The notes beneath the pieces are model-generated. The model worked only from the letters and a program-made list of their open reading frames with translations, had not been told where the DNA came from and ran no database searches. The position numbers were made by a program, and so were the translations under genes. Below, piece after piece: positions 1-14,154 of a DNA stretch of 64,000 nucleotides (the stretch's first letter is position 1; each line of letters starts with the position of its first letter). The stretch covers positions 65,485,354 through 65,549,353 of the forward strand of contig CM048841.1 in the NCBI GenBank assembly GCA_026545765.1, read 5' to 3'. The stretch is from Plantago major. Its lineage: Eukaryota > Streptophyta > Magnoliopsida > Lamiales > Plantaginaceae.

Positions 1-3000
1 TCTTGACATGCTTGAAAAGGCACAAATCAAGGGTTTTCTATCTGCTCGCCCAAGTGGAATTTCATCACTCGATGTGTTGGAATTTTACAACAACCTGTGA
101 TTATTTCGTGTTTCAAGGCAATCAAATAGTGTCTATCAAAACCTCACCCAAGGAAAGGAAATCCTTCGGACTTAACAACTTTCAGAAGTTGTTTGAGGTT
201 CAAAATCTTGGAAAGGATTTTGAAATATACCAAGGATGATGAACTCCTTGAAGGTGTTAAAGAACTTTGATGGACGTGTGTGATCTTGAAAATCGATACA
301 CCCACCGAGTTCAAACTTGTCGACATCCGAACCGGACATCCGTTGGTTCACCGAGATGTCTTGGCTTGCATTCTTCATGATGCTTTGATGGTCTACAAGG
401 AGGTGCTGACCGATAAGCCAAGAACGATGGATCATGATGTTCTTCTGAATCAACAAGACAAAAGGCCGGAAAACCCTTTAATCGGGAAAGTACGCCTTCA
501 TGAAATTCGTGAAGAAGATTCAAGGCTTCGAGCCTAAGATTGTCAAAGGACTAGCCGAGCCAAAGGCCATGAGGTTATGGTGCAAGATATGCTACTTCTC
601 GGAAAAGCTTGGCATTGAGCTCGGAGAGACGTTGAAATAGCCAACAAGAATTTACTCTACAAATATGAGTATACAAATCGATGAAAAGGTTACCGGGTCT
701 CGTAAAGGTCCTAAGAAGCGAAAATCAAAAGATATCTCAAGAAAAGGTTATACCAAGAAGCCCAGAACTTCAAGAAAGAAGTCTGCTGGCAAATCAGAAG
801 ACACACCCAAAGAGGTTGTCAATTCTCAGATATCTGTAGGCATTGCCGATGAACTGATAATGGCAGATGAACTCATCAATGCTGCAAAAGAGTTATCAAC
901 TACTGAACAAGTAGACTCAGCAAGAGAAAGTGCTTTCAGAAATGTTGCAACTAATGCAGAAAGTCTTGCTGATGAACTCATAAATGCTGCCAAGAGTGGT
1001 GAAAAGCACCAAGCCCCATCTGCAGAAACCGCAGGAGTTATGGACCAATCAGTTCCTAATGCTGATGAGAGCTCTGATGATGAAGATGATGAACTAGTCA
1101 TCTCTCAAGTCCTAGAAAGAACAAAGAGGGCTAAGGTTACTGAAAAAGTAACTAGTGATAAGGTATCTGAAGAAGAACCTACACCACAGGTTGCTGAACC
1201 TATAGCAAAGGTTGTTGGTGCAAACACATCATCAGGGAATGTCTCTCTTGTACAACTTCACAAAGCCCTGATGAGTGGTATTTTAGTGCTGGCAGATGCT
1301 GATGGAAATGCCACATCTAAAAATCTGGAAGAACATTCTACTGATCAATCTTCTACTTCCAGACAACCACAACAACCACAAACACAACAACCACAACAGC
1401 CACAAGTGGTTGATGAAATGGTAAATGAACTCCACTTCGAATTACCAAAGAATACAAGATGTCTTGAAGAAAATCCTCAGAATTGAAAGGGTGTTCCCAA
1501 CTCAATGAGAGGGATCAAACTGAGACATCTACTCAGAATGATCAACCAAGAGAGGCAACTGAGTTGCACACTCAGGAAAGGTGTGAAGTACCAGAAACTT
1601 CAAACAAAGAAACTGCACTGGGACAGGACGACCAATGTATAGAAAGGTCACAAGTTCCAGAGACCAATCAGCCTGAAACTGCTCGGGTAAATGACTGGTT
1701 TAACTCTTACCTTGTGAAAAATAAAATTCGATACTTATAAATCTTGTTACCTTATAAGAATTTCTTTGTTACAGGCTGAGTTAGAAATGCAGAAACAAGA
1801 GGAAGCTGAGAAGCTTGCCTCGACATCTTGAAAAGAGGTCCTTCAACCTCAACTCTTGAGAAACTGAGCCATGCGCTACGTAAATGATTCTTAAAGAGAA
1901 CTAATTTTTCAAGAAAATGTTTATGTGCTCATTCATGATAAATGTTTCTAACAGCTCCAACCGAGATGGAAGAAGATAAGGCGAATGCTGAGACAAACCC
2001 AGAAACCAACAAGGTTTCTGAAGAACACATCACTGAGCCTTCAAACTTGAAGGTATATGACAATCAAGTGACAAGTATTCTTCATCTTGGGTTATCCTTT
2101 ATCTCTTCTAATATTCAATACTTTCTACTTACAGGCTATTTCAGAAGTAGAAATGCAAGGGGATAAAGTTGAGACTTCCCCTGCATCAATGGAAATTGAT
2201 GAAGCCCCCAAGGCAGCATCACTCGAAAGAACACCATAAACTGCACAAGTTTCTGAGAAAAATGAATCTGAGCTTCCTGTTGAGGAAGTAAGTAGCACAA
2301 ATCAGAATTCATTAAAAGCATATTTATGCATAGATTCTTTCAAACTATTTTCTAAGTATTGTATTTCTCTCAGGTTCAAGAAAGAAAGGTTGATGAGGAC
2401 CAGACTTCCAAGTCTCCACCTCACAACAAGATATCTGAGACACCAATTGTCTCAGTAGAACAAGTATCTGAGCATGATGTTCATACTCAGGTAACTCAGA
2501 AACTAAACTACACTTCTACTCAGATATCTACAAAAGTTTTGAAACTCACTCAAAACTCCTTCTTTCAGGCTCAAACATATGCAAAGCAGGTTCCCATTAA
2601 AGAAACAAGGGACCTACTTCACTTCTTCAAAGCTCAAACCCTGCCAAAGCACATTCAATGCTTCAAGAAATGGCAGAAGTTAAGGTGCTCTGATCTCTCT
2701 GAAATATTGAGAATCACAGATCAACCAACCAGACAAGCACGAGCTCTTGACCTGGAAACTTATGTCCAAGCAATGTTCCCTACGTAATACACAGCTAATT
2801 CTACTACATAAGGACTTTTCCAGAGAAGTGGCGCATAGTTTGATACATGCCTTTGAACAGGCAGATGGTCAGACAAGATTACATATGGCATTCAAGCCAT
2901 TCCTGTCCCAGACCCTGCAGTTTATACCTTCTGAACAAGAAGAAGTTAATGGGCAGAAGATCACTATCCCGGAAGTGATCAATCTTGTATCTGAAGATGA

Positions 3001-5754
3001 TGAGGAGGAAGAAATGAATGAAAATTACTTTGATGAACCTCCCACTGACCATCACCAAAAGGATGATAATGACAAAAAGGATGATGATGATGCCCCGCAC
3101 TGTGGACCGGAGGAATTTCACAGAGAAACAATGCCTCAGCTGCTGAAAAGCAAACTGAGAAGACTTCACAGAAATCTCCATCTTCATCACCTCAGAAATC
3201 TACTCATCCATCTTCTATCCAACACGCAGTTACTACTGAGCAAGTAGTTGAGCTTTCTGAAGAAACCAATCAGAAAATCTTAAACACTCAAACCAGATCT
3301 GCTCAACTGCATAACCTGTTGGAAGAAGAACAATGCTCCATCTTCAATCGGAAGAGCAATTCGCTAAATCCAGAGATAAGATTGATCAACTACAAGATCT
3401 ATACTTAGAAGAAATGATTGCTTACTCTGAGGTTAAAGAGATACGGGATGCTGTGCAAGAGATCACCAAAGAACTCGATACTGGAGAAGTATCTGAAGTC
3501 AAGCAGGATGCCAAGGCTGCATCATTTTCGAAAGAAGTACCATCCTCCTCCCACAAAGGAAAGAAACCAATCTCTGAGATGGTTGCTGGACTCGATACGA
3601 TCGATGAAAATGTCCAAGACGATGAAGATCACTGGGCTAATCACTCAGATGATGAAGAAGACAAGACTTTGGCAGAGCACCGCCATGAACATTTAGCGGT
3701 TTCTCACTTGAAAAGGAAGTTGATTGCTCCTACAATATTCAACAAACTGCCAAACGTCCACTCCCATGAATACATGAACAGTACCAAGCATCGCTACTCG
3801 AACAAGGAGATGTCTTCACGTAACAAGGAAGTAATTGCCCCTCTGAAATGAGAAAGTTCACTGAGCTCATCACTCAGAGAACAACTAGCATGGTCATTAC
3901 TCAGAAAGATCTGGGAATGATAAGGGACGATGATGTGTCTTTAGCTGAAAAAGCTTTTCAAGAGGCAAGTTACACTGCTGGAAAAGCAGATGCCATCCTA
4001 GACCCATTGGCAGAGCTCACTGATAAGGACAATGGACTTATCAAGCAAAATCAGGAGCTCAAAGCCGAACTTCAGAAGTTGGTCAGTGCCTATAATTATC
4101 TACAAGGGCACTTCAACTCTCTCTCAGATTCCTTTATGAGACTGAGTCAGCCAACAATGACTAAGGGGGAAAGAAAGTACAAATCTAGACCTCAAAGTCA
4201 GGGGGAATGGGAAGAAGGAGATGAAAACAAGAAGAAATCTGGAGCTGGTGCGGCTCAGAAAGGAAGAAGAAAAACTTCCCAGCCACCACTCAGAATCAAT
4301 GAACCCTCCTTAAGCCAAGCCACTGTGCAAATAGTAGCTGCTTCCGTAAACCCATCAAGGAACCAAAATGGTAACAAGGGCCATGGCACAGAAACCTCCA
4401 AGGAGTACCAAGGCTCCAAGGAGAAGACAAGTTAGAGGGATTGATGAATCTTCTGAAGAAGAAGAAGAAGGTCAAATCAAGTCCCTGGGCAATGAAGAAG
4501 GCTGTGAAACTCTCACAAGATCTAATCTTGATGATGATGAGGAAACTGATGAAGATGAAGCTCCTCTTCACAGAAAAAGGAAAATTGAAAGCCTAACTGA
4601 GCCCATAGCTGCAAAGTCACTAGCAGCTAAAACACCCTCTGGAAATACCAAGTCTATCCAGGGTGGTGGTTCTTCAAGCAACAACCCCAAAGAGAATTCA
4701 AGATGAGAAGAAAGCAGACCGAGAGCAAAGACAAAGTCAACTTCCACTCAGGCCAGAAGAAGCCAAAATAGAGTATGTGAAGTATGACAATGATTCCTCT
4801 GTCTACAGGTGCATCAATCAAAAGAATGGCTATTGGACTCTGGAACTGAAGCATCTATTGGTAAATTCAAGATTTCCAGAACCAATCCATAAACAACTCA
4901 TGGCATGGAGAAAGGATAAACCTACCTTGATCAACACCAATCACATCAAAGCATGGTTGGATTTTGAAGTTGTCAAGAGAATCAAGCCATGAAAAGGACC
5001 TCTCTGATGAATGTCCATATGGAAAGCCAGATGATGTGCACAAAATTCTGAATATCACAGGAACAGGCACAAGACCAAGACTTGCTGTGGAACCCTATGA
5101 GTCGTTCTATCCATGTAAGATCAATACAGGGTGACATCATATATCTGAAGATTATCTACTAATACTTCAAGCTTTCAGATATCAGATTAGAGCATGCCCG
5201 GAAGTGGGAAAGTACCATGGGTCAAGCATTTTGTCAAGAAAAATCCTACCAAAACCTACAAAGAGGTCTGTGGATTTGCCAGAGACACAGAGATGCTCGT
5301 CAGAACTCTTCTCTATGATTATTCTGATGACATCAAAAGATTTGGAGATAGGAAATTTGCAAACTGATCCATAGAAACACTGTTGAAGACTTGAAGATTG
5401 AAGACTTGAAGACTAGTCTATTAGGATGTTTACTTGGAGCTTGGTTACTCCTGTTGTCCTAATTTACTATGTAGCTTTGTATGTATTTGCCGATCGAGCT
5501 TAATCAGATCATGTATTGAAGTTATCTCGTAATTTTTATTTGTAACTTATCCAAGAACTTACTCTCAGATAGTATTCTATAAAAGATAACTTGTCAGCAA
5601 AGATCACACCTTGTGATTTGGTTGATGTCTACTTTCTGCACTTAATTAAATGAATTTGAAGATCTTAAGAAAAGATTAAGTGTTGGATTGTTCACTCATC
5701 CAGATTTGTAATAGGGAAGATAGTCATCGTTGACTGATCAAAATGGGGGAAATT
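1..5754 (+). mobile_element. Ty1/copia (sirevirus-like) LTR retrotransposon fossil, 3' internal region
   Basis: Internal DNA just upstream of a 3' LTR, cut off by the left window edge. It ends in a purine-rich polypurine-tract-like stretch (AAAATGGGGGAAATT, about 5740-5754) directly before the LTR, which fixes orientation as plus. The region is not recognisable gag or pol. It holds low-complexity, acidic, Lys/Glu/Gln-rich coding-like stretches between about 665 and 4990, including a QPQQPQ tract near 1370-1410, with short T-rich spacers between about 1740 and 2600. Sireviruses often carry an extra coding region between pol and the 3' LTR, and this position fits that. The element is clearly broken, with at least half a dozen breaks, so it is a fossil. 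The family is inferred from LTR length, the polypurine tract, and the Met-tRNA-type primer site next to a related LTR at 17.5 kb. Confidence 0.6.
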
Positions 5755-7437
5755 TGTTAGATATTTTGTTAGAAATATCTGTTTAGATTTTGATCAGCAA
5801 CATGATGACTTATCTTAGTCTCAGAAAGGTGATTAGTACTCTTGGTTCACTTGAACATTGTAAAAGAGGAAAACCACTAAGTATGATAGTCTAGCTAATC
5901 TTGTATAGGATGTTAGGTCTCAAAATGTAATTTTTATTTTATGAAGAGAAGACCAAGAAGAAGACATCCAAGCAGAAAGCTCAACGACATTGAAGACTTG
6001 AAGAAAACTGCACAAGATTACTGAATCTGTTGTTCAGATATCTTAGCCAGATATCTTAAAGACACGAATAGTTTCAAACAAACTGTGTCACAAGAAATAT
6101 CTGAGAAATAAGATACATATCTGAAAACAAGGAAAGTGTCCACAGATATCTATTCTCAGATACCTTAAGCTTTAACCACGTTTCTGAAAGAGAAATATAT
6201 ATTGCAAACAAAGTTGTTTCAATAAATACAAGTGGTATCTGAAGAATGAAGATAAGGACGTGCAAAAAATCAGATAACACTAGTCTCTGATACAAAGCAT
6301 AGTTCCGTTGACACTACAGGACAAAAAGTATAGTACAATGCATTTAATGCACGGACAGAGATGTCTGAATAAAAGCAACGGCACCTTCTGAGAAGAAGAC
6401 AAAACTCATACAAGATTATATACGAGATATCGATAGTTTGAATTTGAGCCTAACGGATACTATTCAAACGGCACTCAAATTCATCTATAAATATCAACAC
6501 TTAGACAGCTTGAGAGAACACACTGAACACCTTGAACTACAAACGTTGATCGTCTTACTCTCTCTCAAAGCATCTTACTTATTCTCAAAGCTTTCTGTTG
6601 CGACCAAAATCTTTTGATCTTGAGTAAACACTGAAGTTCTAAGTGTCCTGATCCTAAACAAGCAAAGCTATCTGTGAAGGAGTTGAATCAAAAGATCAAC
6701 TATCTGAGATTCATTCTCTTGAACAGATATCATAAGACTTGGGTCAGTAAAATCGAACAAGATACCATACGCTGTAAAGTGTATTAAGTAACTTGATTCA
6801 CAGAGCTATCTGATTAACTGAAAAGTTATTAAGAAGCTCATCTGACAACTCAAACCAAAACCAACACCATAACTGGCGTGGAGTACAGGAAGTACTTAGT
6901 TTGAAAAATCAGGGAATAACTCCAAGGTTACCGGAGTATAGGAAGTACTTGATTTGGAAAACTAAGGAATAACTCCAAGGTTATTGAGTATAGGAAGTAC
7001 TTAGCTTGGGAAGCTAGGGAATAACTCAAAGGTTTTTGAGTATAGGAAGTACTTGGCTGTGAAAGCCGGGGAACATTTGGTTGGGAACCAACTGTTAAGA
7101 ATCTTAGAATAGGATTATTGTAAGGAGAACTCAATTATCTGTTCTAGTGAATTCTAGGTCTCTGATAGACCGAAGTGGATTAGTTGGAGGATTACGCCAC
7201 CTCCAGATACCACTATACCTGCTGTGTCATTTACCTTTCTGTATTTATACTTCAGGAACACACACACACTTCTTAATTGTTTCTGCACTTATCTTTATTA
7301 AGTCTTTCGCACTCTGATTCTAAGTATCAGATATCTATTCAGATATCTGAGAAATAGTTGTTATCGACAAAAGTTTTAAAAGACTATTCACCCCCCCCCC
7401 CCTCTAGTCTTTTACTTTGCCATTATCTGGACCAACA
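5755..7437 (+). repeat. 3' LTR of the sirevirus-like element
   Basis: Starts with TGTTAG directly after the polypurine tract and ends with GGACCAACA, so it has the TG...CA form. Related LTR copies lie at 17520-19164 (minus), 35701-36304 (partial) and 42978-44450 (solo). It contains a roughly 65-bp minisatellite at about 6870-7080 built on AGTATAGGAAGTACTT, and a run of C near 7390-7402. By homology with the solo copy the start could also be 5767. It abuts CACTA-related DNA on the right. Confidence 0.75.
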
Positions 7438-7553
7438 GAAATTGTTTTAATTAAACATAAATCATTATACAAAAGTTAACAAACCATCCGTAATGAAAAT
7501 CAATATCCGTACATAGTCTAAAGTAAGAAATAAAAAAAAACACATGTCAAAAT

Positions 7554-9660
7554 CTAACTACCGGACGGGGGTGGCTGCTGCTCGAACCTGGACATGAAAG
7601 CCTGCATCTGTAACCGAAGGCGCTCGTTTTCCTCCCGTAGTGCTCTATCTCGCCGCTCCATTTCCTCTGTGAGCCGTACAACATGTTCTGAAACCTGTGA
7701 CTGCACCAACTCAAAGACCTGCTCCTGTGTGAAAACCTGATGTCTAGATTGTTGGGATGTTGAGTAGGTAGGAGTAGTCATCACAGGACCAAAACCCCCA
7801 ATCCATATACTTGGCCTTTGTTGTCCATTGGGTTGACGGCTAAGAAGATGTTGTTTTGTTGTTCAACTGTCAGCTCCTCACCCGTTTCGGCCCGCTGCCT
7901 CTCGATCTGAGCCTCCACCTCAGCCTGAAACCATAAAATGCAAATATCATGAGTTACAGTTTTTTCATAATAACTTGTACTACACAAATATGAACTTTAA
8001 CCAAAATTAATGTACCGCAATAGCCTCGGACTTGCTGTCAACCCGTCTGCCGTTCTTCAGCTTGGCTCTTTTGAAGTACTCGAAGGCGGTATTCTTCTCC
8101 CCTGAAGACACCTGAAGAACATATGAAACACAAAACACATTAAAGGTAAACATTTAGCTAGGAACTCATTAAAGGCAAACATTTAGCTAGGAACTCATTA
8201 AATGTATAGAAATGAAACACAAAACACATGTACGAATAAACTGACCAAATTAGATGTACACTTACAGATTTCACGTGATGCATAAGAACAGCTTGCGACC
8301 CGTAGTGGTGAATGGCCACCCCTTTACCCTCAGACGGCTCTGTCAGCCGGTTATCTCTGTTGATTTCCGCAATCTGCTAGACATCAACTCGAGTCCAGTA
8401 GGCCACCCAAAGCGCCCACTCCTCCTCATCACACCATGCAGGCCTTTTGTTTTGTCGCCACATCCTTTTCATAGTGCAAACCATATCCTTGTATCGAGCT
8501 GACCCCAGTGACTCGAAACAAGGCCGTATCAGGTGGAGCAACCTGTTGGGAATGAAGTACTTTTTCTACATTCCCAATTCCAGACAACATCCAAATTACA
8601 TAACATAAACCGAGACGTCAATTTAATAAGATAATACAAATAACATATTCAATGGTGACTAACATATCACCCAAGTTTAGCGGCTAACATACCACTCACA
8701 TATAGTGGCTAACATACCACTCACATTGTCCTAAAATATACTAACACAGTGGTGACGAACATATCACCCAAGTTAACATATCACTCACATATAGTGGCTA
8801 ACATACCACTCATATTGTCCTAAAATTTACTAGCACAGTGGTGACTAACATATCACCCAAGTTCAGCAGCTAACATACTACTCACATACAGTGGCTAACA
8901 TACCACTCACATTGTCCTAAAATATACTAACATAGTGGTGACTAACATATCACCCAATTTAACATGCCACTCACATATAGTGGCTAATATACCACTCACA
9001 TTGTCCTAAAATTTACTAACACAGTGGTGACTAACATATCACCCAAGTTCAGCGGCTAACATACCACTCACATTAAAACAACGAGTATAACAACAAATAA
9101 AGGAATGTCAGATTCAAATTTACCCACAACTCATCAAAGTACTCGCCTCTCATCCGGTCCGAGATGCATGACCACTTCTCGCCCCCTACCCCAGGGGCTC
9201 CCTCTTGGTCCGAAAGATGTCACGGAGTTTAGCGGCTGCATCTGAAGGCCATAGCCTGTTATCAATGTATAAGATACAGGAAATAAATATTAATTAGTAT
9301 AGTATAACAATGATGTGACATAAATTATCTTAAGGTATGTTCTATATATATAAAGGAATGCATAATACTTACTTGTCTTTACCCAGTGAGAACAGCACAG
9401 GCTTCCCGTTCCACTGAGCTACGACCTCGATCTCGGTGTAGGGACAATCGTCACCCTGTAAGTTCCCGAAGATCGGATTCGAGCCCCTGCTCGAACCAGG
9501 TGGCGTCTCAGGAACCGTAGACGACTGCTCTGACTAATCTGCTCCTCTGAGTCAGACCCCCCTCCTCGACTACCCCCTGACTGGCCGCATGGGGGAGGAC
9601 GGTATGTGGGTCGCCTATGTCGCGGCATCTGCAAAAACATGCAACAAATACAAGAAAAAT
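7554..9660 (-). pseudogene. Second CACTA gene: Ptta/En/Spm-type plant transposase (Transposase_24-like)
   Basis: Coding blocks on the minus strand are separated by AT-rich, intron-like gaps. An N-terminal block at about 9660-9370 begins MPRHRRPTYRPPPCG and includes VAQWNGKPVLFSLGKDK. A block near 9255-9120 holds RLWPSDAAAKLRDIF. A block near 8560-8250 holds KRMWRQNKRPAW and GVAIHHYGSQAVLMH, the signature I associate with plant Transposase_24 proteins. A block near 8110-8020 holds GEKNTAFEYFKRAKLKNG. The terminal part at 7926-7554 ends in a coiled-coil-like Glu/Arg-rich helix (EEMERRDRALREENERLRL). In CACTA elements such a gene accompanies TNP2 and may bind the subterminal repeats. The frame changes near 9500 and has stops elsewhere, so a full product is unlikely. 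Confidence 0.6.
8640..9075. repeat. Minisatellite of about 90-97 bp inside the CACTA element
   Basis: Four imperfect units share the landmark ATTGTCCTAAAAT(A/T)TACTA, starting near 8723, 8813, 8910 and 8999 (spacing 90, 97 and 89). Units also contain shorter phrases such as GTGGCTAACATACCACTCAC. The array lies in an intron-like gap of the second transposase gene. A 33-bp tandem pair built on AACATTTAGCTAGGAACTC is found at about 8140-8205. Confidence 0.85.
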
Positions 9661-9759
9661 GTGTTAGTATATACCTACATACATTTTGAAAAGCATGTAA
9701 ATCACAAATACTTGGTATTATCAACAACTAACTATAGTTATATACATAATCTACCCTTC

Positions 9760-12700
9760 TCACATACCCTGTGCGTCCTCGTCTAAGTCTACATACTGGT
9801 CCTCGTGCAGATCTATCAACTCATCACGAGCCTGTACAGGAGTTTTTGCTTGTTCATCGACAACCTTTTCTTGGTACGAGTTGGTAATTGAGTCGTCTTT
9901 CTCAACGTACTCCACTTTGGAGCGGGCACGTATAGGTATCGCAGCTAACCAGTCCGCCTTGTCGCGTTTCCTGCTTGGATATTCAAGAAACACCACTTGT
10001 CGTGCTTGAGTTGCCAAGATAAATGGTTCGTACTTAGTTTTGTACCTCTTTCGATGGTTTATGTCAACTATTTCATACTGCTCATTCTTCTTCGTACCAA
10101 GTGGATTAGGATCATACCAGTCAACATCCAACAAAGAGGTTCTTTTCAAGGGCAAACCGGAATATTCTAGGCGCACTATTTGTTTCAGCCCCGTGGAAAT
10201 CATACAAATCACCTGGTCCTAAATCTTGCCCCCTGACACACACCTCAGAATTGCTTGTAGCCATAGCCGTGTTAGAGTCAATTGTATGGAACCTAAGGCC
10301 ATTGACTATGTAAGATGGGAATGTGTAGACCTTTTTGAATGGTCCCTCTACTAGAGCACTCAAGTAAGGGCATGTGACGTTGTTGACAGGATCTCGGACA
10401 TACTCCTTGAACCAATCTGCAAATTCTGATTCCATCTTTGAGTCAAGGAGTTCTTCAAGCGTATCCTCTGCCATCTGAGAATTCTTCTCCAGACAACGCT
10501 CTTTGAAAACGCTGTGGACATTGACATAATTATAAGTCTACATACTAGCTAGGAGGATTTTAGTTAAAAGTTCAATTTTAGTTGCTTTTAATAAGGTACT
10601 CACCCAGTAAATATCACCATATACTTGTCAACATCAGCACAATTCGTGAGGACATAATATTGAGCTTCCTTCAGCTCCTTATCCGTCAGATATTCTTTCT
10701 TACTCTGTCCCAAAGGTCTCCCTGAGACCCTAAAAACAGATAGGGAAACATCATCATCCTCTTGAATTTCGAATGTATCTGCGTTTTGAGATGGCCTAGA
10801 TGCCTTTGTCGGGACGTGGTCCTCAAAGTAATAGGAGCAGAAGGTTGCAGTTTTCTCTCAAACGTACGCATTGGCAACCGATCCTTCGGGTCTACCTTTG
10901 TTCTTGACATATTTCTTCAATTTTCCCAAGTACCTGTAATATATATTCAGGTAAGACGGTGTTAGAAATGAAAATCTATCCGTCATTTTAAGTACATATT
11001 GCAATTATTTCACACCTCTCGAATGGATACATCCATCGATACTGAACCGGTCCAGCAAGTCTTGCTTCATGTTGAAGGTGAACCGGCAAGTGCTCCATAG
11101 AATCAAGGAAGCTCGGTGGAAAGATACGCTCGAGCTTGCATAGAATCAACGGTATGTTGCTTTCAAGATTTGCTAACACTTGATTGTGAACCACCCTTGT
11201 GCATAAATTCTTGAAAAATAAGCTCAGCTCGGTGATAGCGATCCAGACAGGTTTAGGTAGCAGTTCTCGAAATGCAACCGGGATAAGCCTCTCCATGAAC
11301 ACATGACAATCGTGGCTCTTCATCCCAAACATCTTTGTCTTCTTCAAATCCACACACCGCTCCAATTTCGAGGCGTAATTGTCGGGGAACTTCAATGCCT
11401 TCACCCAATCAAACAGTATTGACCTAGCATGCATTGGGCCACTTACCTTCACCATTCCTCTTTGTCAACTCCAGCCTTTTACACCATGTATCCAACTCAG
11501 CTCTAGATTTGACATTATCCTTTGTTTTTCCGGGAATGTTGCAAATTGTGTTGAAGCAGTTCTCGAACATGTTCTTCTCAATGTGCATGAAATCTAGGCT
11601 GTGACGTATAAGAAGACTGCTCCAATAAGGCAAGTCCCAGAAGATGCTTCTCTTCTTCCATCCACATTTGTTGCTAATTTTCTTGTTATGCTTCTCCCAC
11701 CCAAGTTCAGTCACTTTCATAAGACCCAACCTATCAATCTCCGCAAGAATTTGTGCACCAGTAAGTCGTCTCGGGGCTCCTTTCATTTCTACTTTGTTTT
11801 TCAAGAATTGATCCTTGTGTTTCCTGAATGGATGATTACTTGGTAGAAACCTACTATGACAATCAAACCAAGATTCCTTCCCGCTATCCTTCAGTCTAAA
11901 TGCATCAATGTCCTCCAAACAATGTGGAAATGCATGTTTCCCGGCGGTTTTCCTTCCAGATAGCATGTAGTATGCAGGAAAGTCACTCACGGTCCAAAGT
12001 AGCGCTGCTCTCAAGGTAAAGTTCTTCTTGGTTGACACATCATATGCATAGATACCCTTCTCCCACAGCTCAATCAGCTCCTTGATTAGGAGTTGCAAGA
12101 AGACATCCAACGTCATTCCTGGATCTTTTGGCCCAGAACCAACCGATCAAAACATGAATGGTTCCTTCATGCACTCACGGGGGCGGGTTATGAGTGAGCA
12201 TCACTGGCCAACAAGAGTACGCCCGTTCACTTCCAAACGGGTTAAAACCATCCGTACAGAGCCCCAATCGTACATTTCTAGACTCTGCTGCAAACTCCGG
12301 ATATGTCTTGTCGAACTCTTTCCATGCCGGTGAGTCTGATGGATGATCCATTCTACCCTCTGCATCTTCCGGGATTACTCGCTCCTTGTGCCACCGCATT
12401 TTATCGACACAAGCACTTGAAGCGTACGACCTCTTCAAACGAGGTGCTAGCGGGAAGTACCACATTTTCTTATGTGGGAGATTTTTCTTCTGACGTTTCT
12501 TTGAAGGCCCTTCCTTGTAACGCTTGTAACGGTCCTTACCACAGAACTTGCACTTCAATAGATCTACATCCTCCCCCAATAGATCATGCACATATCCAGA
12601 CAACAGTCAATGGTTACCATAGGCAACCCCAACCCCCCGCATCTTTTTCTTCGCATGGTAAAAGTTGGTGGGAACTAGGTTTTCTTTAGGACAAAGATCC

Positions 12701-13317
12701 GACATTACTTGTACCCATTCATTGAAGCTCGCTTCAGATTGCTGGCCATTAGCCTTACAACTCATTAGCCAAGCCAACAAAGACAACTCGCTGAGCCTAC
12801 ACCCTGGATAAATCGGCTTCTTTACTGATTCCAGCAAGTCAAAGAACACCTAATCCGCAGGATTCAGAGGCTCCTCCACATCCCCCTCGGTTCTAGTGGT
12901 ACTAGTGTCCATAAATTCTGCCCCGGGAGCATTAAACACCATTTCTTCGACCCTGTCATGAAAAGCATGCGATTTAGATGTGCTTTGACCACCAAGTTGC
13001 TCATTTTTTCTCTTCCTTCCACGCTGCCTAAATTGCTCATATGTAATGGACGGTGTTTCTTCCTCACCATGGTGATTCCATACCTCATACTCAGGCAGGA
13101 ATCCATTACGTTTCAAGTGATCGATTACCGCTGTAGGAGTCAAATATTGCTTATTTCTGCATTTTTTCAATTTGCAAGGGCACTTTATCAAACCCCCCTT
13201 TACACAAGCCGGATGTGTCATCGCAAATGCGATGAAGGCTTCAACCCCTTCCGCAAAACTAGATTGAAGTCTTCCATTAACAGTACGACAGTACATCCAT
13301 GAACGATCGGGATTCAT
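9760..13317 (-). pseudogene. CACTA TNP2-like transposase, broken
   Basis: Reads right to left from ATG at 13317. The N-terminal transposase-associated domain (MNPDRSWMYCR, then CPCKLKKCRNKQY) lies at 13317-12850. A Cys-rich linker CKFCGKDRYK follows near 12560. The TNP2 core spans about 12510-11460, with the acidic-residue motifs GLCTDGFNPFG, WFDCHSRFLP and HSLDFMHIEKN. A DUF4218-like part (LCKLERIFPPSFLDSMEHL, about 11140) and a DUF4216-like part (DWYDPNPLG, about 10110) complete it. It should cut and paste the element and mobilise relatives sharing its ends. In-frame stops occur at 12850 and 12607, and the frame shifts near 12175, 11440 and 10121, so it is not functional as it stands. The family assignment is secure. 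Confidence 0.85.
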
Positions 13318-14154
13318 TGGATGATTATATAACCTGACACATCTGGATTTATTAGATCGTATTGAATTTCAACTCAATTCCAATTCCTGGCTATAATTGC
13401 ATTGTTAATTATAATACGTTCCAAATTTCACGAATTATATGCATTTTACATTTAAAGTTTTTTTCATGCAATTTTCTTATATTCCCATTACAATTACCAA
13501 TTTATAAATTAAAAGCATTTCAATTATACGAATTATAAATTATAATTTATAAATTACGAATTATCAATTTTTTCTACGAAATATCAATTTATATTCCCAT
13601 CGAATTATACGAATTACCAATTACCAATTTTTTTTATACAAAATATAAATTACCAATTACTCAACCAAATCCAATACATACTTACAAACATTAAACTAAA
13701 TCAAAATAAATACCATAAATAACATACATACTTACATACATACTTACATACTTCATACTTACAAACATCAAACTAAACACCATACTTACAAACATTATAC
13801 TAACTAATCAAATCACATTAAATCAATCAATTCATTAACCCACTACTTAATATGAGCTATACTAGCTAGTATATGAGTTTAAAAACATACAATTGATCGA
13901 AATTAGCGAAAATCCAAAATTTAGAAAAGTAGGGTTTTAGACTATTACCTTCAATTGCGGGAAAAATAGTGCAAAAACGATGAAATTGAACGGCCACCCG
14001 AGTTCCTTGTTGAAAGAGCTTTGAAAAGAGCCCAAGATTTGTCGGAATGGTGGACGTTTGGTCGGAGAACCAAATCGCAAAAATTTCGTCGGAAAGGAAG
14101 AAGAAGAAGAAACAGAGAAGAAATGGGGGAGAAGAAGCTCTATGCCCGTTTATC
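13318..14154 (-). other. AT-rich 5' leader of the CACTA element
   Basis: No coding potential. It is very AT-rich, with repeated AATTATACGAATTAC-type phrases at about 13430-13660 and ACATACTTAC repeats at 13675-13790. It lies upstream of the TNP2 start, so the element's promoter should be here, but I see no distinctive promoter box. Confidence 0.4.
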
